Part shown: piece by piece, positions 45,328 through 54,624 of the stretch | How positions within the stretch are numbered: the stretch's first letter is position 1 | How the letters are laid out: each line of letters begins with the position of its first letter | Source: Sphingomonas sp. Leaf17 | Lineage (GTDB): Bacteria; Pseudomonadota; Alphaproteobacteria; Sphingomonadales; Sphingomonadaceae | DNA length: 64,000 nt | Assembly: GCF_001421505.1 (NCBI RefSeq) | Contig: NZ_LMKL01000008.1 | Coordinates: 302,881-366,880, forward strand | Direction: 5' to 3' | Notes under the pieces: model-generated | Database searches by the model: none | Seen by the model: only the letters and a program-made list of their open reading frames with translations | Told to the model about the DNA's origin: nothing | Translations under genes and position numbers: made by a program

Positions 45328-46623
45328 TCAAAGAACAAACCGGCTCAGATCCGTATTCCGCGCGATCGCCGCCAGCTGCGTATCGACGTAGGCCCCGTCG
45401 ATCACCAGCGTCTGGCCCTGCCGGTCCTCGGCGTTGAAGCTGACATCCTCCAGCAGCTTTTCCATCACCGTCTGCAACCGCCGCGCGCCGATATTCTCGA
45501 TCTCGGCGTTCACCTCGGCCGCAATCCGCGCGATCGCGGCGATGCCGTCCTCGGTGAACGTGATGTCCACCCCCTCGGTCGCGATCAGCGCCGTGTACTG
45601 CACCGGCAGCGACGCGGTCGTGTCGCTCAGGATCGCGATGAAATCGCTTTCGGTCAGCCCCTTCAGCTCGACCCGGATCGGCAGCCGGCCCTGCAATTCG
45701 GGCAGCAGGTCGCTGGGTTTCGCGACATGAAACGCGCCGCTGGCGATGAACAGGATATGGTCGGTCTTCATCGGGCCGTATTTGGTCGCGACCGTCGTCC
45801 CCTCGATCAGCGGCAGCAGGTCGCGCTGCACGCCCTCGCGGCTGACCGACCCGCCGCCACGCTGTTCGGACATCGCGATCTTGTCGATCTCGTCGAGGAA
45901 CACGATCCCGTTCGCCTCGGCATCGGCCAGCGCCACGCGGCTGACCTCGTCCTGGTCAAGCCGCTTGTCCGCCTCCTCCTCGACCAGCTTTTCCCACGCC
46001 GCCGGCACGGTCAGCTTGCGCCGCTTCTTCTGCGCGCCGCCGAACGACTTCATCATTTCGCCGATGTTAATCATCTGCGGCATGCCACCGGGCACGTCGA
46101 ACGGGGTCGCCGGGGCCTGTTCCAGCTCCAGTTCGATCTCGGTCTTGTCGAGATGCCCGTCACGGAACCGCTGCTTGAAGCTCTCGCGCGTCGCCGCACT
46201 CGAATCCTTGCCGACCAGCGCGTCGAGCAGCCGGTCCATCGCCGCGTCCTCGGCTTTGTCCTTCACCGCGATCCGCCGGCGTTCCTTCTCCAGCCGGATC
46301 GCTTCCTCGACCAGATCACGCGCGATCTGCTCGACGTCGCGACCGACATAGCCGACCTCGGTGAACTTGGTCGCCTCGACCTTCACGAACGGCGCATCGG
46401 CCAGCTTGGCCAGTCGCCGGCTGATCTCGGTCTTGCCGCAGCCCGTCGGCCCGATCATCAGGATGTTCTTGGGCGTCACCTCGTCGCGCAGGTCGGACCC
46501 GAGCTGCTGCCGCCGCCAGCGGTTGCGCATCGCCACCGCCACCGCGCGCTTGGCGTCGGTCTGGCCGATAATGTGTGCGTCGAGTGCTGCGACGATCGTC
46601 TTGGGGGTCAGTGCGTCGTTCAT
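45328..46623 (-). CDS. hslU: ATP-dependent protease ATPase subunit HslU
   Basis: A 431-residue AAA+ unfoldase that feeds proteins into HslV. It has Walker [11 protein letters not shown], the GYVGRDVEQ pore loop, the intermediate domain (about 110-240), Walker B FLDEIDK, and a C-terminal end that docks into HslV. The start is [11 protein letters not shown] at 46623; the upstream frame runs through the intergenic repeat and is not family-like. No ribosome site precedes it, which is odd because hslV lies just upstream. The operon is broken by a 78-base palindromic repeat. Confidence 0.95.
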   Translation of the reverse strand: MNDALTPKTIVAALDAHIIGQTDAKRAVAVAMRNRWRRQQLGSDLRDEVTPKNILMIGPTGCGKTEISRRLAKLADAPFVKVEATKFTEVGYVGRDVEQIARDLVEEAIRLEKERRRIAVKDKAEDAAMDRLLDALVGKDSSAATRESFKQRFRDGHLDKTEIELELEQAPATPFDVPGGMPQMINIGEMMKSFGGAQKKRRKLTVPAAWEKLVEEEADKRLDQDEVSRVALADAEANGIVFLDEIDKIAMSEQRGGGSVSREGVQRDLLPLIEGTTVATKYGPMKTDHILFIASGAFHVAKPSDLLPELQGRLPIRVELKGLTESDFIAILSDTTASLPVQYTALIATEGVDITFTEDGIAAIARIAAEVNAEIENIGARRLQTVMEKLLEDVSFNAEDRQGQTLVIDGAYVDTQLAAIARNTDLSRFVL

Positions 46624-46631
46624 CAAAAATA

Positions 46632-46709
46632 CCGTTCGTTTCGAGCGAAGTCGAGAAACCGGGTCTGGGCGATCCGTCACGGTGTCTCGACTTCGCTCGA
46701 CACGAACGG
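46632..46709. repeat. Palindromic repeat inside the hslVU operon
   Basis: CCGTTCGTTTCGAGCGAAGT (from 46632, arm to 46659) is matched inversely by the arm at 46682-46709 with two mismatches in 28. It sits between the hslV stop and the hslU start and would fold into a stable hairpin in the mRNA just before hslU. Confidence 0.85.
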
Positions 46710-46744
46710 AAATTGAAGGCCCCTCCCGCACGCGAGAGGAGAGA

Positions 46745-47314
46745 TTACGTCGCCGAGTCCATCACCTCGACCGTCAACCGGTCGTTGGTATAGACACACA
46801 GCTCGCCCGCGATCCCCATCGCCTTGCGGCAGATCGTCTCGGCATCCTGTTCGTAATCGACCAGCGCGCGCGCGGCCGCCAGCGCGTAATTGCCGCCCGA
46901 CCCGATTGCCGCGACGCCCGCTTCCGGTTCCAGCACGTCGCCGTTACCCGTCAGGATCAGCGTCACGTCCTTGTCGGCGACGATCATCATCGCCTCCAGG
47001 TTGCGCAGATATTTGTCGGTGCGCCAGTCCTTGGCCAGTTCGACCGCCGCGCGCAGCAGCTGCCCCTGATGCGCCTCCAGCTTGCGCTCCAGCCGCTCGA
47101 ACAGCGTGAAGGCATCGGCGGTGGCACCGGCGAACCCGCCGATCACCTTGCCCTCCGCGCCCAGCCGCCGCACTTTCCGCGCATTGGGTTTCATCACCGT
47201 CTGGCCCATCGACACCTGACCGTCGCCGATCACGACGACCTTGCCGTTACGCCGGACCGACAGGATGGTGGTGCCGTACCAGACCGGCCGGCTGTGGGAG
47301 TTATGTTCGCTCAT
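46745..47314 (-). CDS. hslV: ATP-dependent protease peptidase subunit HslV
   Basis: A 189-residue proteasome-like peptidase. The mature N-terminal threonine lies in GTTILSVRR after a 14-residue leader, and the [13 protein letters not shown] and [16 protein letters not shown] stretches of the family are intact. It forms a double hexamer capped by HslU and removes misfolded and regulatory proteins under heat stress. The two genes are in the normal order, V then U. A palindromic repeat lies between them. Confidence 0.95.
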   Translation of the reverse strand: MSEHNSHSRPVWYGTTILSVRRNGKVVVIGDGQVSMGQTVMKPNARKVRRLGAEGKVIGGFAGATADAFTLFERLERKLEAHQGQLLRAAVELAKDWRTDKYLRNLEAMMIVADKDVTLILTGNGDVLEPEAGVAAIGSGGNYALAAARALVDYEQDAETICRKAMGIAGELCVYTNDRLTVEVMDSAT

Positions 47315-47387
47315 ACCCCGCGATGTAGGATGCGGTTGGCGCAGCGCAACGGTGGTGGATCCACCATCACGACCCGTGCCGCTTCGG

Positions 47388-47765
47388 TTACCCGCCAGTA
47401 TGCCGGCCGACGCTCACATTGCCGGACGGTGACGTCGTGACCGACCGTCGTTCGCTGTAACCGTAATCAAGCCCGGCAAGTCCGGCATCGCGTGATACAT
47501 CGACCAGCGTCTTGCCGGATACTGCGGTCGGCAGGCTGGTCGTCACCGTCACCCGCTCGCCCTTGGCAACAGGCATCGCCGCTAGCTGAAAATCGGGATG
47601 CCGGCCCTTCTCCATCGCCAGGAACCGCGCAACGTCTTCCGACCGGCCCGTCACCGTGAACTGCCGATCGACGCGCGTCGTCGTTTCCGCCTTCTTTTCG
47701 CAACCACCCAGCATCATCAGCCCGCCGACCACCAGCATCGCCACGCCACCAATACGCGCCTGCAT
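47388..47765 (-). CDS. Small lipoprotein of unknown function
   Basis: A 125-residue protein starting [15 protein letters not shown], with a lipobox ending MLGGC. The mature part is polar, Thr/Val-rich and probably beta-structured, with no motif I recognise. GGGGGA five bases upstream supports the start. It lies upstream of hslV on the same strand, separated by 73 bases, and could be co-transcribed. No function is assigned. Confidence 0.7.
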   Translation of the reverse strand: MQARIGGVAMLVVGGLMMLGGCEKKAETTTRVDRQFTVTGRSEDVARFLAMEKGRHPDFQLAAMPVAKGERVTVTTSLPTAVSGKTLVDVSRDAGLAGLDYGYSERRSVTTSPSGNVSVGRHTGG

Positions 47766-47861
47766 CCCATTCCCCCTGAAAGACCCGAACCGGGCATCCC
47801 TCGCCATCGTATACACAGCAGGTCGCACTGGATTGAAAGGAGAAACACGTCCTGCGTGCCC

Positions 47862-48131
47862 CTACCGCTCCACCCCGCGCGCCTTCCCCCAGATCCGCGC
47901 GACCGTGTAGCCCAGATACCCCGTCCCGAAGAGCGCATAGAGCGGTTCGGGAATCGCATTCAGATACGCAGCCATCCCCGCCGCGATCGCCTGCGCCGTG
48001 TCGGGCCGCACCGCCGCGATCAGCCCGACCGGGATCGACCACAGCAGCAGCGCATACATCACATACAGGAATGCCGGGCGCGCCCGCGTCGTCCACGGGT
48101 CCACCCGCTCCTGCCCATCGCCCATCGCCAT
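47862..48131 (-). CDS. GTA-type 3TM holin
   Basis: An 89-residue membrane protein. After a short polar start (MAMGDGQERVDPWTTRARP), two to three hydrophobic segments follow (about 20-42, 47-60 and 62-78). The C-terminal GYLGYTVARIWGKA is typical of the holin family first described for gene-transfer-agent release. GGAG six bases before ATG 48131 fixes the start. It follows the endolysin gene by 40 bases, as in the detached lysis cassette of Rhodobacter capsulatus GTA. A holin would let the endolysin reach the wall. Confidence 0.82.
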   Translation of the reverse strand: MAMGDGQERVDPWTTRARPAFLYVMYALLLWSIPVGLIAAVRPDTAQAIAAGMAAYLNAIPEPLYALFGTGYLGYTVARIWGKARGVER

Positions 48132-48171
48132 CACCCGCTCCGAAGTTGAGGAAGTTGAGGTTCGTGGAGAT

Positions 48172-48714
48172 TTATCCAACCCGGTTCGCCAGCCAGCCGT
48201 AGAGGAACGCCTCGTTCGCCGGCCGCGCTTCCGCCAGCGCCAGATAGCGTTCGCCCTGCAACGCCTCGATCGCGCGCAGCAGCACCGCCTCCCCCGCCGC
48301 CCCGCGGCGCGCGCGGAACGCGGCGATCGCGGCCAGCGTCGCCGGGCCGATCCGCCCATCGAGCGCCATGTCGGGATAATCCGCCGACCCGCGATTGAGC
48401 GCGTTCAGCGCGCGCTGGAGAAAACCGGTCGCCACCGCCGGACCCATGTTCACGCCGGTATCGAACAGTTCCGCCGCGATTGCCGGCATGAGCGTCGCCA
48501 CCCGGTCATAGCCGGGCCGCAGCCAGTAGATCCGGCGATAGATCGCCACCGCCGCGTCGCGCGGGAAGGCGCGCATGTCGCCATCATAGCCATGCGCGCG
48601 CGCCACCGCGTCCGTCACGCCCCAGCGCGTGCGGCCACCGCGATCCGCCGGATGCGCGCTGTACCCGCCCTCCCGATCAATGACCGCGTCGATCAGTGCG
48701 TCGATATCCACCAT
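48172..48714 (-). CDS. GH108 endolysin with C-terminal peptidoglycan-binding domain
   Basis: A 180-residue lysozyme-like enzyme. The GH108 catalytic domain (about 5-95) has its catalytic Glu in VIDREGGYSAHPADRGG. It is followed by a PG_binding_3-type domain (about 100-180) with DGRIGPATLAAI. There is no signal peptide, so release needs a holin, which the next gene encodes. GGGGGA upstream supports ATG 48714. This is the layout of phage or GTA lysis modules. No capsid or tail gene is present in the window. Confidence 0.88.
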   Translation of the reverse strand: MVDIDALIDAVIDREGGYSAHPADRGGRTRWGVTDAVARAHGYDGDMRAFPRDAAVAIYRRIYWLRPGYDRVATLMPAIAAELFDTGVNMGPAVATGFLQRALNALNRGSADYPDMALDGRIGPATLAAIAAFRARRGAAGEAVLLRAIEALQGERYLALAEARPANEAFLYGWLANRVG

Positions 48715-48774
48715 GGTCGTCCCCCCGAATCGTCACGAGGACTACGAGCCATATGGGTTATAAATAGGACAGCG

Positions 48775-49797
48775 TTATTTTGACCGCAGTTTCAACGCCC
48801 GCTTCACCGCGGCCCAGTCGACATATTTGAAGTTCTGCGTAGCCGGCGCATTGTCGCCGTCCTGCGCCACGAACAGCCCCTCGCGAAAACGCAGCCCGAA
48901 ATCGCCGAGCATCAGTTCGATCCCGTCGGTATCGCTGGTCCCGTCGACGCTCCCGCCACCAATGCGGAACCGCCCGGCATAGGTCACGCCCGGCAAACGG
49001 TAGAGCGTATAGGCATTGTCGCCCTGGCTCGACACGACCAGATAGCCGCCTATCCGCCCGGCCGGGGCCAGTGCCAGCCCTTCCGCATCGGCGACCAGCG
49101 TCGTGCCATCGACCTTGGCGATCGAGGTCGCGGTGACAGGCGCGGTCGGCTCCGCATCGAACCGCCACAGCCCGACATCTTCCTCCGCGACATACAGCAT
49201 CCCGGTCCGGTCATCGACGACACAGCCCTCCGACTGGGTGCCGAGCTTCATCGACCGTACCATCCGCACCTGCGGCTGCGCGCCCGACAGGTCGATCGCG
49301 ACCTGGTCGATCCGCCCATCCTTCAGCACGACGAAGCCGAACAGCGCCTTGTCCCGCGCGCGGCTCCACAGGCACATGCCATACGCCTCGCCCGCCCCGA
49401 CGGCATAGCGCCCCATCGGCACCAACCGCGCGGCGGCGGTGTCGAGCACGAACAGCGACATCCGGGCCGCGTCGACCTCCGCCCGGTCGCTCGCCGCAAC
49501 GATCACCCGACCGCCGACCGTCCGCAGGTCGACATTGTTGAGCCGCGCGGCCGGGGTGAAGCTCAGCCGCTTGCCCGACAGGTCGTACACATGGATGCCC
49601 GCCTGCTTGTCGGTGCCGATCACCAGGCTTTTCGCCGGGTCCCGGGGGTTACGCCAGATCGCGGGATCGTCCGCCGCATCCGACGCGGAATCGACCGGGT
49701 CGGTTTCCGCGACCGCAGCCACCTGCGGCACCGTGACCGGCGGCGGCGTGGTCGCACAACCGGCGAGCAGCAATACGATAAGGGAAAGCCCGCGCAT
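48775..49797 (-). CDS. Beta-propeller phytase lipoprotein
   Basis: A 340-residue exported 3-phytase. The lipobox LLLAGC predicts anchoring in the outer or inner membrane. The six-bladed propeller carries the family's calcium/substrate motifs: DDPAIWRNPRDPAKSLVIGTDK (in parts), GIHVYDLSGKRL, SEGCVVDDRTGMLYVAEEDVGLW and GLFVAQDGDN. It would release phosphate from phytate. Its start overlaps the TonB receptor stop (TGATG), so receptor and enzyme are co-translated. Beta-propeller phytases are often paired with TonB receptors in proteobacteria. Confidence 0.92.
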   Translation of the reverse strand: MRGLSLIVLLLAGCATTPPPVTVPQVAAVAETDPVDSASDAADDPAIWRNPRDPAKSLVIGTDKQAGIHVYDLSGKRLSFTPAARLNNVDLRTVGGRVIVAASDRAEVDAARMSLFVLDTAAARLVPMGRYAVGAGEAYGMCLWSRARDKALFGFVVLKDGRIDQVAIDLSGAQPQVRMVRSMKLGTQSEGCVVDDRTGMLYVAEEDVGLWRFDAEPTAPVTATSIAKVDGTTLVADAEGLALAPAGRIGGYLVVSSQGDNAYTLYRLPGVTYAGRFRIGGGSVDGTSDTDGIELMLGDFGLRFREGLFVAQDGDNAPATQNFKYVDWAAVKRALKLRSK

Positions 49798-52700
49798 CAG
49801 AACGTCACCCGGAAGCCGCCGGTGTAGCGCCGGCCGAACGTCTCATGCTCGATGGTGTAAGCCGACGACCCGACATAGCGACGGCCCGGACCGTTCAGCA
49901 GGTTGGCGAAATCGGCATAGACCTCGACATTCGGCGTGATCGTGTAGCGCAGCGAGGCGTCCAGTTCGTTGTCCTTGGCCCAGTAGAAATCGCCGCCGTC
50001 GATACCGCGATTGACGCCGTTCACCGCCCCGAACGCGCCGATCGCGTCGATCCACGGCGAGCGGTTCTGGTACGACACCCGTGCCGAAAAGCCGTATTTC
50101 TCGTAATAGCCGATCAGGTTGTACACCGCGTCCGACGCGCCCGGCAGGCGGATCTTGCGCCCGTCCGGCGTTTCCGACCGGCTCTTGTTCAGCGTCGCGT
50201 TCAGCTGCACGCCGAACCCGCCCATCCAGTCGGGCAGGCCAAGGTCGGCGACGAACGGGTCCAGCTGCTGCTGGATCGCCGCCTCGATCCCCATGACGTA
50301 TCCGTCACCACCATTAGCGATCGTCGAATAGGCATATTGCGACCGGTCGACCCCGCCGGTGTTCAGCGTGCTGCGGCCAAAGGTCTGGACCGTGTCGAAC
50401 AGCACATCGGTCACGTCCTTGTAGAACGCGCCGATCGACAGGAACCCGCGCGGCATGGTGTAATATTCAAAATACAGGTCGACGCCCTTGGCCTTTTCCG
50501 GCTTCGCCTCGGGGTTGCCACCCGACACGCTCAGGTTCGCATCGTTATAGGTCAGGTTGGGGCGAAGCTGGTCGTAATCGGGCCGCGCCGCGCCCGTGTT
50601 GAACGACAGCCGCGCCTTCAGGCTCTCGTTCACGTCCCAGTTGAAGTGCAGGCTGGGGTAGACCAGAGTCTGGTCCGACGTCACCTCGATAAGCCCTACG
50701 GAAGAAAACGCGCGGGCGTCGTTGCGGATATGCTCGACCCGCGCGCCGCCGATGACGCTACCCCAGTTGGTGGTCGTGGTCGCCATGGCATAGGCGGCGA
50801 AAACCTTCTCGCCGACATCGTAGAAATTGGCGTCGACCGGTGCATAGGCGGCGACACGCTTCGCCTGATCGACCAGCCCCAGCACCTTGTCGCGATCGAA
50901 ATACTGGAAGGTGTAGCCAAGCGGGATCTCACCCTGAAACCCGCCGGGTTGCGCGATCGCGGCATAGCCGGTCGGGATACCGGCGGCGGCGAACTGCGCC
51001 GCGCTGTTCAGCTCCAGCAAACGCTCGTTCGACGTCTTGGTGCGATCGTCATAGCGCGCACCGACCGCGAGGACGGTCGACGCGCCGAACAGGTCGGCCT
51101 CGCGCGAAACGTCCAGCTTGGCGGTGTACGCCTCCGTCACGTCCCTGGCGTAAAGCGAGCGCAGCCGCGCCAGCGTGCGCGGAAAATCTTCGATCGCCGT
51201 CACGCGCGCGCCCCGCGCGAATGTCCCGTTCGCGTTACGCACCGTCCGGTACAGCTGCATCTTCGCCAGTTGCGGATCGGTCAGGTCATAGGCGACGGTC
51301 AGGCGGTTCGCCGCATTCGCGCCATTGGTGCCGAACGACGGGCTGTCGTAATTCAGCTGCGCCGGCTGCGTCCGGTCGTCGATCGAGCGCGTGAAGTTGC
51401 CGCGCCATGCGATTTTCCACCCGTCCAGATCATGATCGCCGCCGATCGTGTTGGTGAACACCGACTGCTTGTACGCCCGCACCGTGAAGTTCGAGTTCAG
51501 GTCGATACCGTACACCGTGCCGAACAGCGGCGAATTGCCGGTGCAGACATCCGCATAGCCCGTCGTGCCGGCGGCCGGCGTCGCGTTGACCGGGCAGGCG
51601 GCGGTGCCGGTGGGCGTGCGCGACTGCTGATCGTCCAGATCGACGATGTAGTTGTTGCGCTGCTCGTCGTCCTGGAACGCCGAATAGATCGTCTCGGCGA
51701 ACAGGCGGTGGCCGGGGGCCGGCCGCCAGTCGAGACGTGTCGACAGCGAATAGTTCTTGCGGGTCAGCCGGTACAGCTTGTTCTCGGTTTCGCGCGCCCA
51801 GATCCGGTCCTGGAAACCCGGCCGGCGATCCTGGTCGACCGCCTCGAAATCGGTTTCGAAATTGTCGGTGACCATGCCGCGCCGGTAGAGGCTTGCCGAC
51901 GACACGATGCCGAACTCGCCGAAATTGGTGTCGAACCGGTCGGATATGACCAGCGAGCCTTCATATTCGGTCTTCTTGCCCAGCTCGACATGGCCGAGGC
52001 CGCCCTTGGCCTGCACCTTCAGGCCCGGATAGTCGAACGCCGAGCGGGTGACGATATCGACATTGCCGGCGATCGTCTCGCCGGTCATGTCCGGGGTCAC
52101 CGCCTTGCGCACGACGATCTGCGACGCGATCGCGGACGGGATCGAATCGAACCGCGCGTCGCGCCCCTCGGGGCTGACGACATTGATCCCGTCGAACGAC
52201 AGGGTGGTCCAGTTGATCGGCGACCCGCGCAGCGTGATGTAGCGCGCCTGCCCCTGATCGCGCTGGACGCCGACGCCGGGCAGGCGGCTGACCGCCTGCG
52301 CGATGTTCTGGTCGGGCAACCGGCCGATCGAGTCGGAGGCGATGACCGACACCAGCGATGGGCTGGTGCGCTGGATCTGCAACGCCGCCGCCTCGGACTC
52401 GGCGATCGGCCGCGATCCGCTGACGACGATATCCGCGCTGTCGTCGGTGGCCCCCATCGCCACGTCCAGCGCCACGCTGGTATCGGCCACCGTCACCGAC
52501 CGGGTGACGTCAGGAAAGCCGACATAGCGGATGACGACGTCATGCGTGCCCGCCGGCACGCCGGTCAGTTCATACCGCCCTGTTCGGTCCGCGACCGTCG
52601 CCAGCCCCAGCGCGGGGATCCCCACCGACGCCCCGTCCAGATATTCGCCGCTGCCGGCCTGACTGACCGTGCCCGCGATCACGCCACCGGCGCGTGGTTC

Positions 52701-52814
52701 GGCGGCGGTTTCGGCGTGCGCCGCGGCGGTCGTGAACGGCATTGCCGCGCAGCCCAGCAACAGCGCAGCCACCAGCGCGCGTCCGCGAATGCGGCGCGAC
52801 GGATCGATCGTCAT
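49797..52814 (-). CDS. TonB-dependent receptor paired with phytase
   Basis: A 1005-residue outer-membrane transporter. The signal peptide ends near AAAHAET. A carboxypeptidase-regulatory-like beta-sandwich (about 42-118) contains VGIPALGLATVADRTGRYEL in parts. The plug (about 125-250) has ADIVVSGSRP, IGRLPDQNIAQAVSRLPGVG and a VDIVTRSAFD-type end. The barrel closes with TFGRRYTGGFRVTF, an aromatic C-terminus. GGGGA upstream fixes ATG 52814. Coupling to a beta-propeller phytase suggests that it imports inositol phosphates or iron-phytate complexes. Confidence 0.93.
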   Translation of the reverse strand: MTIDPSRRIRGRALVAALLLGCAAMPFTTAAAHAETAAEPRAGGVIAGTVSQAGSGEYLDGASVGIPALGLATVADRTGRYELTGVPAGTHDVVIRYVGFPDVTRSVTVADTSVALDVAMGATDDSADIVVSGSRPIAESEAAALQIQRTSPSLVSVIASDSIGRLPDQNIAQAVSRLPGVGVQRDQGQARYITLRGSPINWTTLSFDGINVVSPEGRDARFDSIPSAIASQIVVRKAVTPDMTGETIAGNVDIVTRSAFDYPGLKVQAKGGLGHVELGKKTEYEGSLVISDRFDTNFGEFGIVSSASLYRRGMVTDNFETDFEAVDQDRRPGFQDRIWARETENKLYRLTRKNYSLSTRLDWRPAPGHRLFAETIYSAFQDDEQRNNYIVDLDDQQSRTPTGTAACPVNATPAAGTTGYADVCTGNSPLFGTVYGIDLNSNFTVRAYKQSVFTNTIGGDHDLDGWKIAWRGNFTRSIDDRTQPAQLNYDSPSFGTNGANAANRLTVAYDLTDPQLAKMQLYRTVRNANGTFARGARVTAIEDFPRTLARLRSLYARDVTEAYTAKLDVSREADLFGASTVLAVGARYDDRTKTSNERLLELNSAAQFAAAGIPTGYAAIAQPGGFQGEIPLGYTFQYFDRDKVLGLVDQAKRVAAYAPVDANFYDVGEKVFAAYAMATTTTNWGSVIGGARVEHIRNDARAFSSVGLIEVTSDQTLVYPSLHFNWDVNESLKARLSFNTGAARPDYDQLRPNLTYNDANLSVSGGNPEAKPEKAKGVDLYFEYYTMPRGFLSIGAFYKDVTDVLFDTVQTFGRSTLNTGGVDRSQYAYSTIANGGDGYVMGIEAAIQQQLDPFVADLGLPDWMGGFGVQLNATLNKSRSETPDGRKIRLPGASDAVYNLIGYYEKYGFSARVSYQNRSPWIDAIGAFGAVNGVNRGIDGGDFYWAKDNELDASLRYTITPNVEVYADFANLLNGPGRRYVGSSAYTIEHETFGRRYTGGFRVTF

Positions 52815-52928
52815 GAATAGTCCCCCGATGACGACCGATATGTCGGACCGTCCCTGGAGGGCGCGCTAGCCTAGCGACGTTGCAGCACCGTGACCCCGAT
52901 GTGACGCCACCGTGACACCGTCGCCGCG

Positions 52929-53618
52929 TCAGGCGGCGTGGCGCAGCGCCGGACGACCAGCATCCGCACGCAACCACGACCGCAGCATCGTGGTGACGAA
53001 CGCAGGCCGCTCCATCGGCGCCAGATGACCGCAACCGGCGATCGTCGCAAAGGTGGACGACGGCAGCGCATCGTGCAGCATCCGCGCGTCGGCCACGGTG
53101 CAGATCCGGTCTGAATCCCCGACCGCGACCAGCGTCGGGATAGTGGTGCCGGCCAGCGCGGCGGTCGCGTCGGCGCGGCCCAGCAGCGCGCGGTGCTGCC
53201 GTTCGAACACCGCCGGTCCAACCCGGTCGGCCATCGCCTGCGCCGGGCCGCTCATCAGCACGGTCAGCGCCGGGTCGGCCAGCGGCGCGGTCGCCAGCGC
53301 GCCGTGCCGGTCCACGCCACGCAACCGCCGGTCCTGCGTGCCGCGCGTGCCGAACACCGCGATCCGCTCGATCCGCTCGGGGGCCTGCCGCAGCATTTCC
53401 AGCGCGACATGCCCGCCAAGGCCGACGCCCGCCGCCGCGAACCGATCCGGCCCTTGCGCCAGCGTCCGCCGCGCCATTTCGGCGATCGTGTCGTCCTGCG
53501 TCAGGTCGGCGAGCGAAACCGCCGCCACCGTGCTGAGGTCCATGATCTGGCGTGCCCAGAGCTGTCCGTCGCACAGCATGGCGGGCAGCAGGACGAGCGG
53601 TGTGCGGCGGCGGGACAT
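52929..53618 (-). CDS. Alpha/beta hydrolase-fold protein lacking the nucleophile serine
   Basis: A 229-residue cytoplasmic alpha/beta-fold protein. The oxyanion-loop region LLPAMLCDGQLW, the acidic residue in VAVGDSDRICT and the His in IAGCGHLAPME are intact. The nucleophile elbow, normally GxSxG, reads G64-V-G66-L-G68, so Ser is replaced by Gly (codon at 53421-53423). It may be a non-hydrolytic homologue. GGAG eight bases upstream fixes ATG 53618. It is divergent from a LysR gene, which probably controls it. Confidence 0.8.
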   Translation of the reverse strand: MSRRRTPLVLLPAMLCDGQLWARQIMDLSTVAAVSLADLTQDDTIAEMARRTLAQGPDRFAAAGVGLGGHVALEMLRQAPERIERIAVFGTRGTQDRRLRGVDRHGALATAPLADPALTVLMSGPAQAMADRVGPAVFERQHRALLGRADATAALAGTTIPTLVAVGDSDRICTVADARMLHDALPSSTFATIAGCGHLAPMERPAFVTTMLRSWLRADAGRPALRHAA

Positions 53619-53715
53619 GGGCGAAACTCCTGGCATCGGGGCGGTCGCCATCATTTAGGATGGGCGCGACCAGCGATCCAATATATGCTCCACGGCTTCT
53701 CCATACGGATTCGAT

Positions 53716-54624
53716 ATGACGATCGAGCTGCGCCACATCCGATATTTCCTGGCGGTCGCGCAGGAACGGCACTTCACCCGCGCCGCGCAAATGCTGGGGA
53801 TCGCCCAGCCGCCGCTCAGCCAGCAGATCAAGGCGCTGGAACAGGAAATCGGCGCGCGGCTGTTCCACCGCATCCCGCAAGGGGCCGAACTCACCGAGGC
53901 GGGCCGCGCGTTCCTCGCCGCGGTCCAGCCGATCCCGGCCCAAGTCGAAAACGCGGTCCACAATGCGCGGCGGGCGGCGCGCGGTGAAACCGGATCGCTG
54001 CGGATCGGCTATACCGGATCGGCCAAGTTCCACCGCGCGGTACCGAACGCGATCCGCCTGTTCCGCCGGCAATGGCCGGAGGTCGCGCTGACGCTGGTCG
54101 AACAGAACAGCATCGACCTTGGCCTGTCGCTGGAACAGGGCGCGCTCGACATCGCCTTTCTGCGCCCCCGTTCGGTCGATGGCGCGGATGTCGTCCTCGA
54201 CACCGTGGTCGCCGAGGACATGGTGATGGTCCTGCCCGTGCATCACCCGCTGGCCTCCGCGCCCGACGGACCGCTCCCGCTCGACGCGCTGCGCGGCGAA
54301 CCGCTGGTGCTGACCACGCCGGACGCCGGCCGCACGCTGTTCAACGCCGCGGTCGAGGCGTGTCGCGGGGCGGGGTTCGAGCCGGTGCTGGGCCAGCCCG
54401 CGCCACAGATCGGGTCGATCCTGGCGCTGGTCGCGGCCGAATTCGGCGTGTCGATCGTCCCCGCCTCGATGCGGCATCTGGGTCTGGACGGCATCTGCTA
54501 CCGCACGATCCTGGGCCCATCCGCCAAGGTGCCGCTGGCGCTGGCCCACCGGCGCGGCGCGATGTCGACGGTCATGCGCAACTTCGTGACCACCGCCCGC
54601 CCCGAAATGCGCGACGACGGCTAG
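53716..54624 (+). CDS. LysR-family transcriptional regulator
   Basis: A 302-residue regulator. The N-terminal helix-turn-helix (about 3-62) contains LRHIRYFLAVAQERHFTRAA, PPLSQQIKALEQEIGARLF. The C-terminal substrate-binding-like domain (about 90-295) follows. The pattern resembles BenM/CatM-type members of the family. It is divergent from the alpha/beta hydrolase across 97 bases, the usual LysR target arrangement. Its 3' end overlaps the convergent AbrB-type gene by 4 bases. Confidence 0.93.
   Translation: MTIELRHIRYFLAVAQERHFTRAAQMLGIAQPPLSQQIKALEQEIGARLFHRIPQGAELTEAGRAFLAAVQPIPAQVENAVHNARRAARGETGSLRIGYTGSAKFHRAVPNAIRLFRRQWPEVALTLVEQNSIDLGLSLEQGALDIAFLRPRSVDGADVVLDTVVAEDMVMVLPVHHPLASAPDGPLPLDALRGEPLVLTTPDAGRTLFNAAVEACRGAGFEPVLGQPAPQIGSILALVAAEFGVSIVPASMRHLGLDGICYRTILGPSAKVPLALAHRRGAMSTVMRNFVTTARPEMRDDG

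Noticed and set aside
49845..52820. 991-codon plus-strand frame opposite the phytase-linked receptor
   Set aside because: Same reasoning: it is antisense to a convincing outer-membrane receptor and has Arg-rich composition.
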